From assembly GCF_035917575.1 (NCBI RefSeq), contig NZ_CP109090.1, positions 2,542,001 to 2,606,000 on the forward strand: a DNA stretch of 64,000 nt, given 5' to 3'. Origin of the DNA: Streptomyces sp. NBC_01788. GTDB lineage: Bacteria > Actinomycetota > Actinomycetes > Streptomycetales > Streptomycetaceae. Of this stretch, positions 25,121 through 33,219 are shown one piece after another (the stretch's first letter is position 1; every line of letters starts with the position of its first letter). The notes beneath the pieces were generated by a model. It saw nothing but the letters and a program-made list of their open reading frames with translations, had not been told where the DNA came from and ran no database searches. The position numbers and the translations under genes were made by a program.

Positions 25121-25758
25121 CCCGCCGGCTCCGGGCGCTGTGCGCACCGCTGCTCGCCGCCGCGCTCCTGCTGGTGGCCGGCGCCGGCCAGGCCCAGGCC
25201 ACCGGCTACCGGTACTGGTCCTTCTGGGACCGCGACGGCGGGAAGTGGGTGTACGCCACCGAGGGCCCGTCGACGGCGCGTCCCTCCGACGGTGACGTGC
25301 AGGGCCTGCGCTTCGCGGTGAGCGAGGACTCCCAGGACGCGAGCAAGCCGCGCGGGACGGCCGACTTCGCGGCCATCTGCGCGAAGACGCCCGCCGAGAA
25401 GGGCAGCAAGCGGGTGGCACTCGTCCTCGACTTCGGCGTCCAGGCGGACGCCCCGGCGGGCGAGACCCCGCCGGCGCCGCGCACGGAGTGCGCCCGGGTG
25501 CCGTCCGACGCGACCACCGCCGAGGCCCTGGCGGCCGTCGCGAAACCGCTGCGGTACGACACCAACGCCCTGCTGTGCGCCATCGCCGGCTACCCGCGGA
25601 AGGGCTGCGGCGAGCAGGTGGCGGCCGGCAAGACGGAGCAGCCTGCCAAGGACGAGCCGCACGCGGGCCCCTCGGTGGGCCTCCTCGCGGGCGGTGCCGT
25701 GGTGGTCGTACTGGCCGCGGCAGGCATCTGGCAGGCGCGGCGGCGCAGGGATGCGTGA
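25117..25758 (+). CDS. Secreted membrane-anchored protein of the B12-riboswitch operon
   Basis: 213 residues: signal peptide 1-28 (VTRRLRALCAPLLAAALLLVAGAGQAQA), a ~150-residue extracellular domain starting GYRYWSFWDRDGGKWVYATEGP, and a C-terminal membrane helix (VGLLAGGAVVVVLAAAGIW) with a basic tail QARRRRDA. Several conserved Trp/Tyr residues and three cysteines (AICAKT, TECARV, LLCAIAGYPRKGCG) suggest a compact ligand-binding domain. The family (SCO2324-like in Streptomyces, as I recall it) has no assigned role. Overlapping both neighbours, it very probably works with the toroid protein at the cell surface in cobalamin uptake. Confidence 0.8.
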   Translation: MTRRLRALCAPLLAAALLLVAGAGQAQATGYRYWSFWDRDGGKWVYATEGPSTARPSDGDVQGLRFAVSEDSQDASKPRGTADFAAICAKTPAEKGSKRVALVLDFGVQADAPAGETPPAPRTECARVPSDATTAEALAAVAKPLRYDTNALLCAIAGYPRKGCGEQVAAGKTEQPAKDEPHAGPSVGLLAGGAVVVVLAAAGIWQARRRRDA

Positions 25759-26887
25759 CGCCGTGCGGAGCCGCGGACGGGCGGGCCGCGCCGGCGGCGC
25801 ACCCGCCCGCGGCTCCGCCGGTGTCCACGCGGGCGCCTGGTGGCTGTGGGCCCTGGCCCTGGGCACCGCGGCCACCCGCACCACCAATCCCCTGCTGCTC
25901 GGCCTGCTGCTGGCGGTCTCCGGCTACGTCGTCGTGAGCTGCCGCCCCGACACGCCCTCCGCGCGGTCCTACACCGCCTTCGTCAGGCTCGCCCTCGCCG
26001 TCCTCGTCATCCGCCTGGTCTTCGCCGTCGTGCTCGGCTCGCCCATCCCCGGCTCGCACGTGCTCGTCTCCCTGCCCGAAGTCCCGCTGCCGCACTGGGC
26101 GCAGGGCATCCGCCTGGGCGGCCGGGTCACGGCCGAGGCGGTCGTCTTCGCCCTGTACGACGGGCTGAAGCTGGCCACGCTGCTGGTGTGCGTCGGCGCG
26201 GCGAACGCCCTCGCCGCGCCCGCCCGGCTGCTCAAGTCCCTGCCCGGCGCCCTGTACGAGACCGGGGTCGCCGTCGTCGTCGCGCTCACCTTCGCCCCGC
26301 ACCTGGTCGCCGACGGCCGGCGCCTGCGGGCCGCGCGCCGGCTGCGGGGCCGTCCCGACCGGGGCGTCCGCGGCCTGGTGCAGGTCGGACTGCCGGTCCT
26401 TGAGGGCGCGTTGGAGCGTTCCGTCGCGCTCGCCGCCGCGATGGACGCCCGCGGCTACGGCCGTGCGGCCGAGGTCGCGCCCGCGGTCCGCCGCACCACC
26501 GCCGTGCTCACGCTCGGCGGTCTGCTCGGCGTCTGCGCCGGGACGTACGGGCTGCTCACCGCCGAGGGCGGCACCTACGGACTGCCGGTGCTGCTCACCG
26601 GGGTCGCCGCCGCCCTGGCCGGACTGTGGCTCGGCGGGCGCCGCTCCCCGCGCACCCGCTACCGCCCGGACTCCTGGAACGCGCGCTCCTGCCTGGTCGC
26701 CGGGTCGGGCGCGCTGGTCGCGGCCCTGCTGGCGCTCGCCGCCGCCCGCGACCCCCAGGCCCTGCACCCGGGCGTGGTCCCGCTCGTCGCGCCCACTCTT
26801 CCCCTGTGGCCCGCCGCCGCCGTACTCCTCGGTCTGGCCCCCGCGTTCGCCGCACCCGCGAGTCCCGCCCCCAAGGAGCCGTCGTGA
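25751..26887 (+). CDS. ECF transporter T component (EcfT/CbiQ family)
   Basis: 378 residues. After a basic N-terminus there are about five to seven membrane helices. The coupling segment between them shows the EcfT hallmark AMDARGYGR (about 232-240), preceded by the basic RAARRLRGRPDRG loop; the two short Ala-Arg-Gly signatures contact the ATPases. The ATG start overlaps the previous stop by 8 bp. The C-terminal extension adds extra helices (LVAALLALAAARDPQ, WPAAAVLLGLAPAFA). It is the energy-coupling membrane part of the importer with the ATPase and S component that follow. Confidence 0.9.
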   Translation: MRDAVRSRGRAGRAGGAPARGSAGVHAGAWWLWALALGTAATRTTNPLLLGLLLAVSGYVVVSCRPDTPSARSYTAFVRLALAVLVIRLVFAVVLGSPIPGSHVLVSLPEVPLPHWAQGIRLGGRVTAEAVVFALYDGLKLATLLVCVGAANALAAPARLLKSLPGALYETGVAVVVALTFAPHLVADGRRLRAARRLRGRPDRGVRGLVQVGLPVLEGALERSVALAAAMDARGYGRAAEVAPAVRRTTAVLTLGGLLGVCAGTYGLLTAEGGTYGLPVLLTGVAAALAGLWLGGRRSPRTRYRPDSWNARSCLVAGSGALVAALLALAAARDPQALHPGVVPLVAPTLPLWPAAAVLLGLAPAFAAPASPAPKEPS

Positions 26888-28581
26888 TCCGCTTCGAGGA
26901 TGTCTCCGTCACCTACGACGGGGCGGTGGAACCCACCGTCCGCGGCGTCGACTTCGAGGTGCCCGAGGGTGAACTCGTCCTCCTCGTCGGCCCGTCGGGC
27001 GTCGGGAAGTCCACCGTGCTGGGCGCGGTCAGCGGACTGGTGCCGCACTTCACCGGCGGCACCCTGCGCGGCCGGGTCACCGTGGCCGGCCGGGACACCC
27101 GCACCCACAAGCCGCGCGAACTCGCCGACGTCGTCGGCACCGTCGGGCAGGACCCGCTGTCGCACTTCGTCACGGACACCGTGGAGGACGAACTCGCCTA
27201 CGGCATGGAGTCGCTGGGCCTGGCCCCGGACGTGATGCGGCGGCGCGTGGAGGAGACCCTGGACCTGCTGGGCCTGGCCGGCCTGCGCGACCGCGCCATC
27301 GCCACCCTGTCCGGCGGCCAGCAGCAGCGGGTCGCGATCGGCTCGGTCCTCACCCCGCACCCGAAGGTCCTCGTCCTGGACGAGCCGACCTCGGCGCTCG
27401 ACCCGGCCGCCGCCGAGGAGGTCCTCGCCGTCCTCCAGCGGCTCGTGCACGACCTCGGCACGACGGTCCTCATGGCCGAGCACCGCCTGGAGCGGGTCGT
27501 CCAGTACGCCGACCAGGTCGTCCTGCTGCCCGCCCCGGGCGCCGCCCCGCTGCTCGGGCCCCCCGCGGACGTCATGGCCGTCTCCCCGGTGTATCCGCCG
27601 GTGGTGGACCTGGGCCGCCTCGCGGGCTGGTCCCCGCTGCCGCTCACCGTCCGCGACGCCCGCCGCCGGGCCACGGACCTGCGGCAGCGGCTGGACGGCC
27701 GGGAGCCCGCACGCCCCGGGACGGCACCGGATACGAGCCTCCCGGCCCCCGCGCCCCGTTCGGAGCCCCGTCCGGCGCCCCGGTGGCGGCTGCGCCGCGC
27801 CCCCGCCGCCGAGCCCGTCCCGGCGGGCGCGCCCGTGGCCGAGGTCCACTCCCTCGGCGTCCGGCGCGCGGGTGTCCAGGCCCTGCGGAACGTCGACCTG
27901 TCCTTCGCACCCGGCGAGACCGTCGCCCTCATGGGCCGCAACGGCGCCGGGAAGTCCACGCTGCTCGGCTCGCTCGTCGGCCTGGTCCAGCCGTCCGCCG
28001 GGCGGGTCCGGGTCGGCGGCGCCGTCCCGCACCGCACCACGCCCCGCGAACTGGTGCGCCGGGTCGGGCTCGTCCCGCAGGAGCCGCGCGACCTGCTGTA
28101 CGCCGACACGGTCGCCGCCGAGTGCGCGGCCGCCGACCAGGACGCGCAGGCCGCGCCCGGCACCTGCCGCGACCTGGTCCGCGAGCTGCTGCCCGGCGTC
28201 GGCGACGACACCCACCCCCGCGACCTGTCGGAGGGCCAGCGCCTCGCGCTCGCGCTCGCCGTCGTGCTCGCCGCCCGCCCGCCCCTGCTGCTGCTCGACG
28301 AGCCGACCCGCGGCCTCGACTACGGCGCCAAGACCCGTCTGGTCGCCCTGCTGCGCGCGCTCGCCGCCGAGGGACACGCCATCGTGCTCGCCACGCACGA
28401 CGTCGAACTGGCCGCCGAACTCGCCCACCGGGTCGTGCTGCTCGCCGAGGGCGAGGTGATCGCCGACGGTCCGACGGCCGAAGTGGTGGTGTCCTCACCC
28501 TCCTTCGCCCCGCAGGTCACCAAGATCCTCGCCCCGCAGCGGTGGCTCACCGCCACCCAGGTCCGCGAGGCGCTGGCATGA
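26884..28581 (+). CDS. ECF transporter double ATPase (A-A' fusion)
   Basis: 565 residues with two ABC ATPase domains. Domain 1: Walker A GPSGVGKST (36-44), signature LSGGQQQRV (142-150), Walker B VLVLDEPTSALDP (162-174), switch His in MAEHRLE. Domain 2 (from ~320): Walker A GRNGAGKST, signature LSEGQRLAL, Walker B LLLLDEPTRGLD, switch His ATHDVELA. A Pro/Arg/Ala-rich linker (~265-320) joins them. A single fused protein replaces the separate EcfA and EcfA' found in firmicutes. GTG start, GTGA overlap with the T component, ATGA overlap with the S component. Confidence 0.95.
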   Translation: MIRFEDVSVTYDGAVEPTVRGVDFEVPEGELVLLVGPSGVGKSTVLGAVSGLVPHFTGGTLRGRVTVAGRDTRTHKPRELADVVGTVGQDPLSHFVTDTVEDELAYGMESLGLAPDVMRRRVEETLDLLGLAGLRDRAIATLSGGQQQRVAIGSVLTPHPKVLVLDEPTSALDPAAAEEVLAVLQRLVHDLGTTVLMAEHRLERVVQYADQVVLLPAPGAAPLLGPPADVMAVSPVYPPVVDLGRLAGWSPLPLTVRDARRRATDLRQRLDGREPARPGTAPDTSLPAPAPRSEPRPAPRWRLRRAPAAEPVPAGAPVAEVHSLGVRRAGVQALRNVDLSFAPGETVALMGRNGAGKSTLLGSLVGLVQPSAGRVRVGGAVPHRTTPRELVRRVGLVPQEPRDLLYADTVAAECAAADQDAQAAPGTCRDLVRELLPGVGDDTHPRDLSEGQRLALALAVVLAARPPLLLLDEPTRGLDYGAKTRLVALLRALAAEGHAIVLATHDVELAAELAHRVVLLAEGEVIADGPTAEVVVSSPSFAPQVTKILAPQRWLTATQVREALA

Positions 28582-29465
28582 CGGCCCGCCCCGCCGACGC
28601 GAAGACCCGTCCCGCCGAGGAGAAGGTACGCCCGGCCGGCGCGAAGCCCCGTCCCCGGGTGCGGCCCGTCCGTCTCGGCCCCCGGTCCCTCGCCGCGCTC
28701 GCCCTGGTCAGCGCGGTCGGTGTGGCCGCGTTCGGCTGGCCGTTCCTCGCCCCGCCCGCCTCACAGCTCAGCGCGCACGCGCAGGACGCGCCCTGGCTGT
28801 TCGCGGGTCTGCTCGTGCTGCTCGTCGCCGTCGTCACCGCGACGATCTCGGAGTCCGGCCTCGGCCCGAAGGCCGTCGCCATGCTCGGCGTGCTGGCCGC
28901 GACCGGGGCCGCGCTGCGCCCGATCGGCGCCGGGACGGCCGGAATCGAGCCCATGTTCTTCCTCATGGTGCTGAGCGGGCGGGTGCTCGGGCCGGGCTTC
29001 GGGTTCGTCCTCGGCTCGGTGACGATGTTCGCCTCCGCGCTGCTCACCGGCGGGGTGGGCCCGTGGATGCCGTTCCAGATGCTCGCCATGGGCTGGTTCA
29101 CCATGGGCGCGGGGCTGCTGCCGGGCCCGGACCGGCTGCGCGGACGCGCGGAACTGCTGCTGCTCGCGCTCTACGGCTTTCTGGCCGCCTTCGCCTACGG
29201 CACCGTCATGAACCTCGCGGGCTGGCCCTTCATGGGCACCCTCGCCTCCTCCATCGCCTTCGACCCGCACGCGGACATCGCCGCCAACCTGGCCCGGTTC
29301 GTGGCGTACTGCCTGGCCACCTCGCTCGGCTGGGACCTGGGCCGGGCCTCGGTCACCGTGGTCCTGACCCTCGTACTCGGCCACGCCGTCCTGCGGGCGC
29401 TGCGCCGGGCCACCCGCCGGGCCGCCTTCGAGGCCCCGGTCACCTTCGACGCACCCTCGCCGTGA
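28578..29465 (+). CDS. ECF transporter S component, probable cobalamin-specific
   Basis: 295 residues: a Lys/Arg/Pro/Ala-rich cytoplasmic N-terminus (~35 residues) followed by about six membrane helices. The central segment GFVLGSVTMFASALLTGGVGPWMPFQMLAMGWFTMGAGLLPG is characteristic of ECF substrate-binding proteins; this subgroup (CbrT-like) was assigned to cobalamin on the basis of B12 riboswitches. The ATG overlaps the end of the ATPase gene. It ends the five-gene operon. Substrate assignment comes from the riboswitch and context; the sequence alone would fit other vitamins. Confidence 0.88.
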   Translation: MTARPADAKTRPAEEKVRPAGAKPRPRVRPVRLGPRSLAALALVSAVGVAAFGWPFLAPPASQLSAHAQDAPWLFAGLLVLLVAVVTATISESGLGPKAVAMLGVLAATGAALRPIGAGTAGIEPMFFLMVLSGRVLGPGFGFVLGSVTMFASALLTGGVGPWMPFQMLAMGWFTMGAGLLPGPDRLRGRAELLLLALYGFLAAFAYGTVMNLAGWPFMGTLASSIAFDPHADIAANLARFVAYCLATSLGWDLGRASVTVVLTLVLGHAVLRALRRATRRAAFEAPVTFDAPSP

Positions 29466-29784
29466 CACGCCCGGCGGGACCGCCCGCATGAGCTGGGTCG
29501 CCCACGAGTCCGGGCCGTTGCCCGCCCGGTCTGGCACATACGCGCGTTCACGGCCCTGACCTGCGCGTTGAGAGCTCGCTCACACCCATACGGAGCACCG
29601 TAAAAGCGGCGGAAACCAGCAAAAGGGGGTGTTTGCGGGCGGAGTTCCCGCCTGCTTTTCTGTACGGCGTCGCCAGGCTCCGCCCCGCCCGCACCGGGCG
29701 GGCTGAGCCGAGGGCACGCCCCGCCCCACACTCCGTGGTGCGCGGCAGCCCGCGATTCCCTGTCCCCGACGTGAGAGGTGATCC
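29466..29784 (+). other. 319-bp intergenic region with structured sequence
   Basis: Contains no supported gene. AAAAGC-GGCGG (about 29602-29612) can pair with CCGCC-T-GCTTTT (29649-29660), enclosing smaller hairpins (GCAAA/TTTGC and GCGGG/CCCGC) and followed by CTGT; this could terminate the ECF operon. The following stretch to 29770 is GC-rich and could be the leader of the transglycosylase gene. I looked for a c-di-AMP (ydaO) aptamer, common before such genes, and did not find its conserved core. Confidence 0.45.
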
Positions 29785-30204
29785 ATGACCGTCTCCGCCC
29801 TCCGCGCCACCGCCACCCCGACGAAGGCCCTCACCACCACCGCCGTGGCCGCCGCCACCGCCGCCGCCCTGGCCCTCACCTCGGCCCCCGCCCACGCGGC
29901 CCCGCGGCACTCCGCCGCCTACGCCAAGGCGGCCGCGCGCCAGATGATCCCGGATGCCGCGCAGTTCCACGCGTTCAGCAAGATCGTCCAGCGGGAGAGC
30001 GGCTGGAACCCGCGCGCCACCAACGCCGCCTCCGGTGCCTACGGCCTGGTTCAGGCGCTGCCCGCGTCCAAGATGTCCTCGGCGGGCGCCGACTGGCGGA
30101 CCAACCCCAAGACGCAGATCAAGTGGGGCCTGAAGTACATGAAGTCCCGCTACGGCAGCCCGGCCGGCGCCTGGAAGTTCTGGCGGGCCCACGGCTGGTA
30201 CTGA
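29785..30204 (+). CDS. Small secreted lytic transglycosylase-like protein
   Basis: 139 residues. Residues 1-~40 form a signal peptide ending APAHAA. The mature part is an SLT/lysozyme-like domain: FHAFSKIVQRESGWNPRATNAASGAYGLVQALPASKMSSAG, with catalytic Glu in QRESGW and the GAYGLVQ motif, ending in a YGSPAGAWKFWRAHGWY segment common to actinobacterial muramidases. It would act on peptidoglycan outside the cell. ATG start with GAGAGGTGAT upstream. Related to the catalytic parts of resuscitation or spore-germination lysozymes; here no binding domain is attached. Confidence 0.9.
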   Translation: MTVSALRATATPTKALTTTAVAAATAAALALTSAPAHAAPRHSAAYAKAAARQMIPDAAQFHAFSKIVQRESGWNPRATNAASGAYGLVQALPASKMSSAGADWRTNPKTQIKWGLKYMKSRYGSPAGAWKFWRAHGWY

Positions 30205-30319
30205 GCCGGCCCCGAGCCGTCTCACGGCACCCATGGAGGGGGCGGCCCCCGATCCCCCGGGCCGCCGCCTCCGCCGTGTCCGGCCGCAACCTCCCCCTCC
30301 GTTCTGCTTTCCTGACCCC

Positions 30320-31003
30320 ATGACGACGGACCCGCCCCCGGACGCCCCCGAGGCACGCGGGCTGCGCCTGGTGGCGGTGCTCCTGGGGCTGACCGTGGTC
30401 AGCGGACTGATCGACGCGGTCAGCTACCTCGGGCTCGGGCACGTCTTCACCGCCAACATGACCGGCAACGTGGTCGTGCTCGGCTTCGCCGCCGCCGGGG
30501 CACCGGGCTTCTCCGTGCCGCACACCGCCACCTCTCTGGTGTGCTTCCTGGTGGGCGCCGCGGTCGGCGGCCGGGTCGCCGTGCGCTACGGCACCGGCTC
30601 GCGCCGCACCTGGGCCAGGGTGACCCTCGCCGCCGAGGCCGTACTGGTCGCGGCGTCGGCCGTGGTGGCCTTCACGGCGCCGGGCACGGAGGCCATGGTG
30701 TACTCCGTCATCGCCCTGACCGCCTTCGCGATGGGCCTGCGCAACGCGACGGTCATCAAGCTGAACGTGCCCGACCTGACGACCACCGTCCTGACCAGGA
30801 CCCTGACGGGTCTCGCCGCCGACTCCAAGGCCGGCGGCGGCACGGGCCGCCGCTCCCCGCGCCGCACGGCCTCCGTGATCGCGATGCTGGCCGGCGCCGT
30901 CCTCGGCGCCTGGCTCGTCGTCCACCACGACCTGGGCATCCCCCTGCTGATCGCGGCGGCCATGGCGGGCATCCTGGCCGCGGTGACGTCGGGACGCGAA
31001 TGA
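30320..31003 (+). CDS. DUF1275 (YoaK-like) membrane protein
   Basis: 227 residues with six predicted helices. The family landmarks are present: VVSGLIDAVSYLGLGHVFTANMTGNVVVLGFA (residues ~22-53), CFLVGAAVGGRVA, and ALTAFAMGLRNATVIKLNVPDLTTTVLTRTLTGLAADS. DUF1275 proteins are found in many bacteria; the function is unsettled (possible permease). ATG 30320 is the only start with the conserved N-terminus; the upstream in-frame extension is rejected. It stands alone between the transglycosylase and the PH-domain gene. Confidence 0.9.
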   Translation: MTTDPPPDAPEARGLRLVAVLLGLTVVSGLIDAVSYLGLGHVFTANMTGNVVVLGFAAAGAPGFSVPHTATSLVCFLVGAAVGGRVAVRYGTGSRRTWARVTLAAEAVLVAASAVVAFTAPGTEAMVYSVIALTAFAMGLRNATVIKLNVPDLTTTVLTRTLTGLAADSKAGGGTGRRSPRRTASVIAMLAGAVLGAWLVVHHDLGIPLLIAAAMAGILAAVTSGRE

Positions 31004-31065
31004 CGCCCCGCCTCCGGTGGGAGGGGCCGTACTCACAAGGCACTTGATGTGCCAGGATGCCGCCC

Positions 31066-31599
31066 ATGGTGAACGTGCACCGTCATCTGGCCGATGACGA
31101 GGAACTGATACATGCGACCCGCCAGCACTGGACGCAGATGGTGGGCGAGTTCGTCGTGCTCGTCCTCGTCTGGGCCGTGGCGGGCGCGCTGGCGTGGGTG
31201 ATTCCGTCCGACAAGGACTGGGGCACCGTCGTCCGTTACGTGGTGCTGGGCGTGGCGGTGGTCATCTCCGTCTGGTTCTGGCTGCGGCCGCTGCTGATCT
31301 GGCGCAGCACCGTCTACATCGTCACGACGAAGCGGGTCTCCGTGCGCACCGGCTTCCTGACGAAGACCGGGCACAGCATCCCGCTGGCCCGCGTCAACGA
31401 CGTCGAGTTCCGCGCCACGCTGTGGGAGCGCATCCTGCGCGAAGGGACGCTGACCGTCCAGTCGGCCTCGGAGCACGGGATGCTGGAACTGAAGCACGTC
31501 TCGGACCCGGAGGGCCTCCAGGGCCTGATCTACGAGGCCGTGGAGAACGAGCAGCGCAGCCACCAGTGGAACGGGCAGGTACCGCCGGTCGCCGGCTGA
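31066..31599 (+). CDS. Membrane protein with bacterial PH domain (DUF304)
   Basis: 177 residues: two membrane helices (VGEFVVLVLVWAVAGALAWVI and VVRYVVLGVAVVISVWFWLRPLL) then a bPH_2 domain, RSTVYIVTTKRVSVRTGFLTKTGHSIPLARVNDVEFRATLWERILREGTLTVQS (~82-136). Such proteins are common in actinobacteria and their role is unclear. ATG 31066 has AGGA nine bases upstream; ATG 31057 is an alternative. Its stop lies inside a hairpin shared with the convergent DUF397 gene. Confidence 0.9.
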   Translation: MVNVHRHLADDEELIHATRQHWTQMVGEFVVLVLVWAVAGALAWVIPSDKDWGTVVRYVVLGVAVVISVWFWLRPLLIWRSTVYIVTTKRVSVRTGFLTKTGHSIPLARVNDVEFRATLWERILREGTLTVQSASEHGMLELKHVSDPEGLQGLIYEAVENEQRSHQWNGQVPPVAG

Positions 31600-31611
31600 C
31601 GATCAGCCGGC
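31591..31611. terminator. Hairpin containing both stop codons of convergent genes
   Basis: GCCGGCTGA (31591-31599) and TCAGCCGGC (31603-31611) form a perfect 9-bp stem with a CGA loop. The TGA of the PH-domain gene and the TGA of the DUF397 gene are the facing ends of the stem. Confidence 0.75.
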
Positions 31612-31881
31612 GTCCGCAGCCGCCCACGACACGAAGTCGGTGAAGGCGGCAGGCGCGAGGGTGAGCACCGGCCCGGCGGGAGTCTTGGAGTCCCGTACGG
31701 CCACGGTGGCCTCCGGCGTTTCGGCGATTTCGAGGCAGTTGCCGCCCTGGTCGCCGCTGTACGACGACTTGCGCCAGGCCAGGGCGCCGAGCGGCGCACA
31801 TTCGACGCAGGATCCGCCCTGGTCGCCGCTGTAGCTGGACTTACGCCACTGGATCTTCGTCGGCACCACGTTGCTCCCCAT
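31603..31881 (-). CDS. DUF397 protein with duplicated core motif
   Basis: 92 residues. The DUF397 signature appears twice: WRKSSYSGDQGGSCVECAPL at residues 12-31 and WRKSSYSGDQGGNCLEIAET at 36-55, followed by the usual VAVRDSKTPAGPVLTLAPAAFTDFVSW end. DUF397 proteins (including BldB-like proteins) are partners of XRE-DUF5753 regulators in Streptomyces; some such pairs behave like toxin-antitoxin modules. The start codon overlaps the regulator gene by 41 bp, so they are translated from one message. Normal members have one copy of the motif in ~60-70 residues. Confidence 0.93.
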   Translation of the reverse strand: MGSNVVPTKIQWRKSSYSGDQGGSCVECAPLGALAWRKSSYSGDQGGNCLEIAETPEATVAVRDSKTPAGPVLTLAPAAFTDFVSWAAADAG

Positions 31882-32689
31882 AACGCTCCTCCATCACGTG
31901 CCGGATCAGCTCCGCCGAATCCCTGAGCGAAAGCGCGGCGGCCTGGAGGTGATCGTAACGGAGCGAACAGTCCGTGACGGTTTCCGGATTGGCGCTCGGA
32001 TGCCCGCTGCCGTAGCCCTCCGTATAGACGATGTCGGGGTCTCCGGCGAAGTGGAAGACGTCGAACGAGCCTTGAAGTCCCGCGTGCACACCGGCCGAGA
32101 ACGGCAGCACCTGGATGTTGACGCGCGGGTTGGTTTCGAAGGTCAGCAGGCGGGCCAGTTGACCCCGCATCGTCTCCCGGCTACCGATCTCCTGGCACAG
32201 CACGGTCTCGCTGAGCACGGACCAGAAGACCGGAGGCTCGCTCTTCTCGAAGATGCGCTGGCGAGCCAGCCGTACGGCGGTGCGGTCATCGATGTCGACC
32301 ACATGCATCGCACTGAGGACGGCACGCGCGTACGCCTTGGTCTGCAACAGACCGTGCACCAGGTGGGTGTGGAAAGTGTGGATCTTGACTGCTCGCGCCT
32401 CCAGCTCCGCCACCTGCTGAAACCACGCCGGAAGCTGGCTGCGCATCACCAACGCGACCAGCCTGGACAGCAGTCCGTCCGTGCCCAGCGCCGCGTCCAC
32501 CCGTTCGCTGAACTCCGGCGTCGGCAGCTTCCGCGCCGTCTCGACCTGTCCAACCAGCGAGCCGGTGTAGTTGATGATGTCGCCCAGCTGCCGTTGCGTC
32601 AGACCGGCGGCCTCCCGGAGCCGGCGCAACTCGAAGCCGTAGTAGTCGAGCGGCGAGGCTCCCGGGTCGAGGACATTGACGTTGGTCAC
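31841..32689 (-). CDS. XRE-family regulator with DUF5753 (Scr1/WhiJ-like)
   Basis: 282 residues. The N-terminal XRE helix-turn-helix spans ~18-70 (RRLREAAGLTQRQLGDIINYTGSLVGQVETARKLP). The remaining ~190 residues are the DUF5753 domain (WFQQVAELEARAVKIHTFHTHLVHGLLQTKAYARAVL, FWSVLSETVLCQEIGSRETM). Regulators of this type (WhiJ, AbaA-associated) affect sporulation and antibiotic production, and together with a DUF397 protein they repress their own region. GTG start with AAAGGGGTC upstream. It is divergent from the ATP-binding protein gene, giving the classic three-gene arrangement. Confidence 0.94.
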   Translation of the reverse strand: MTNVNVLDPGASPLDYYGFELRRLREAAGLTQRQLGDIINYTGSLVGQVETARKLPTPEFSERVDAALGTDGLLSRLVALVMRSQLPAWFQQVAELEARAVKIHTFHTHLVHGLLQTKAYARAVLSAMHVVDIDDRTAVRLARQRIFEKSEPPVFWSVLSETVLCQEIGSRETMRGQLARLLTFETNPRVNIQVLPFSAGVHAGLQGSFDVFHFAGDPDIVYTEGYGSGHPSANPETVTDCSLRYDHLQAAALSLRDSAELIRHVMEERYGEQRGADEDPVA

Positions 32690-32754
32690 GCATGACCCCT
32701 TTCACGCGACGCCCCACAGGCGGACCCGTTGTGTTCAGGCGGTAGCCCAGCGTA

Positions 32755-33213
32755 GTGACAGCAGGTCAGTCTCGTACCGTGAACGACTACTTTCCCTCCG
32801 TCCTGGCGGGACCCCGTCCCGACCAGTACCGCATGTGCCTCACCCTCGGTGAGCACTCCGCTCGGCACATCCGCCGTATCGTCCGTTCCTGCCTGGGTGA
32901 TTGGGGCCTGGCCGGGCTCACCGACGCGGTGGAGCTGGCGGTGACCGAGCTGGTCGCCAACGTCGTACGGCATGTCCCGGACCGGCGCTGCACGCTGCTG
33001 GTGCTGCGGCAGACGGACGGGGTCCGTGTGGAGGTGACGGACGGGTCGCCGCAACTGCCCGCCGTGCCCTTGGACTTGTCGCCGGAGGCGGAGGGCGGAC
33101 GGGGACTGCTGCTGGTCGACGCGGTGACCGACAGGTGGGGCGTGGAGCCGCGCGCAGGGGCCGGAAAGACCGTGTGGTTCGAGTGCGTGGGCGCTGGGAC
33201 ACTCCCGCCGTGA
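32755..33213 (+). CDS. Anti-sigma-factor-like ATP-binding protein (HATPase_c_2)
   Basis: 152 residues. A GHKL ATPase fold with N box ELAVTELVANVVRHV (~60-74) and G boxes VEVTDGSPQLP and GRGLLLVDAVTDRWG. It lacks a phospho-accepting histidine domain, as in RsbW/SpoIIAB-type kinases. Members of this group are the third partner of the XRE/DUF397 clusters in Streptomyces. GTG 32755 is given as start; GTG 32779 (VNDYFPSVLAGP) matches the conserved N-terminus better and is a possible true start. The divergent spacer of 65 bp must carry both promoters. Confidence 0.9.
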   Translation: MTAGQSRTVNDYFPSVLAGPRPDQYRMCLTLGEHSARHIRRIVRSCLGDWGLAGLTDAVELAVTELVANVVRHVPDRRCTLLVLRQTDGVRVEVTDGSPQLPAVPLDLSPEAEGGRGLLLVDAVTDRWGVEPRAGAGKTVWFECVGAGTLPP

Positions 33214-33219
33214 GGAGCT

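Noticed and set aside
29500..29784. c-di-AMP (ydaO) riboswitch before the transglycosylase gene
   Set aside because: Such riboswitches are common in this position in Streptomyces, but the conserved core sequence was not found here.
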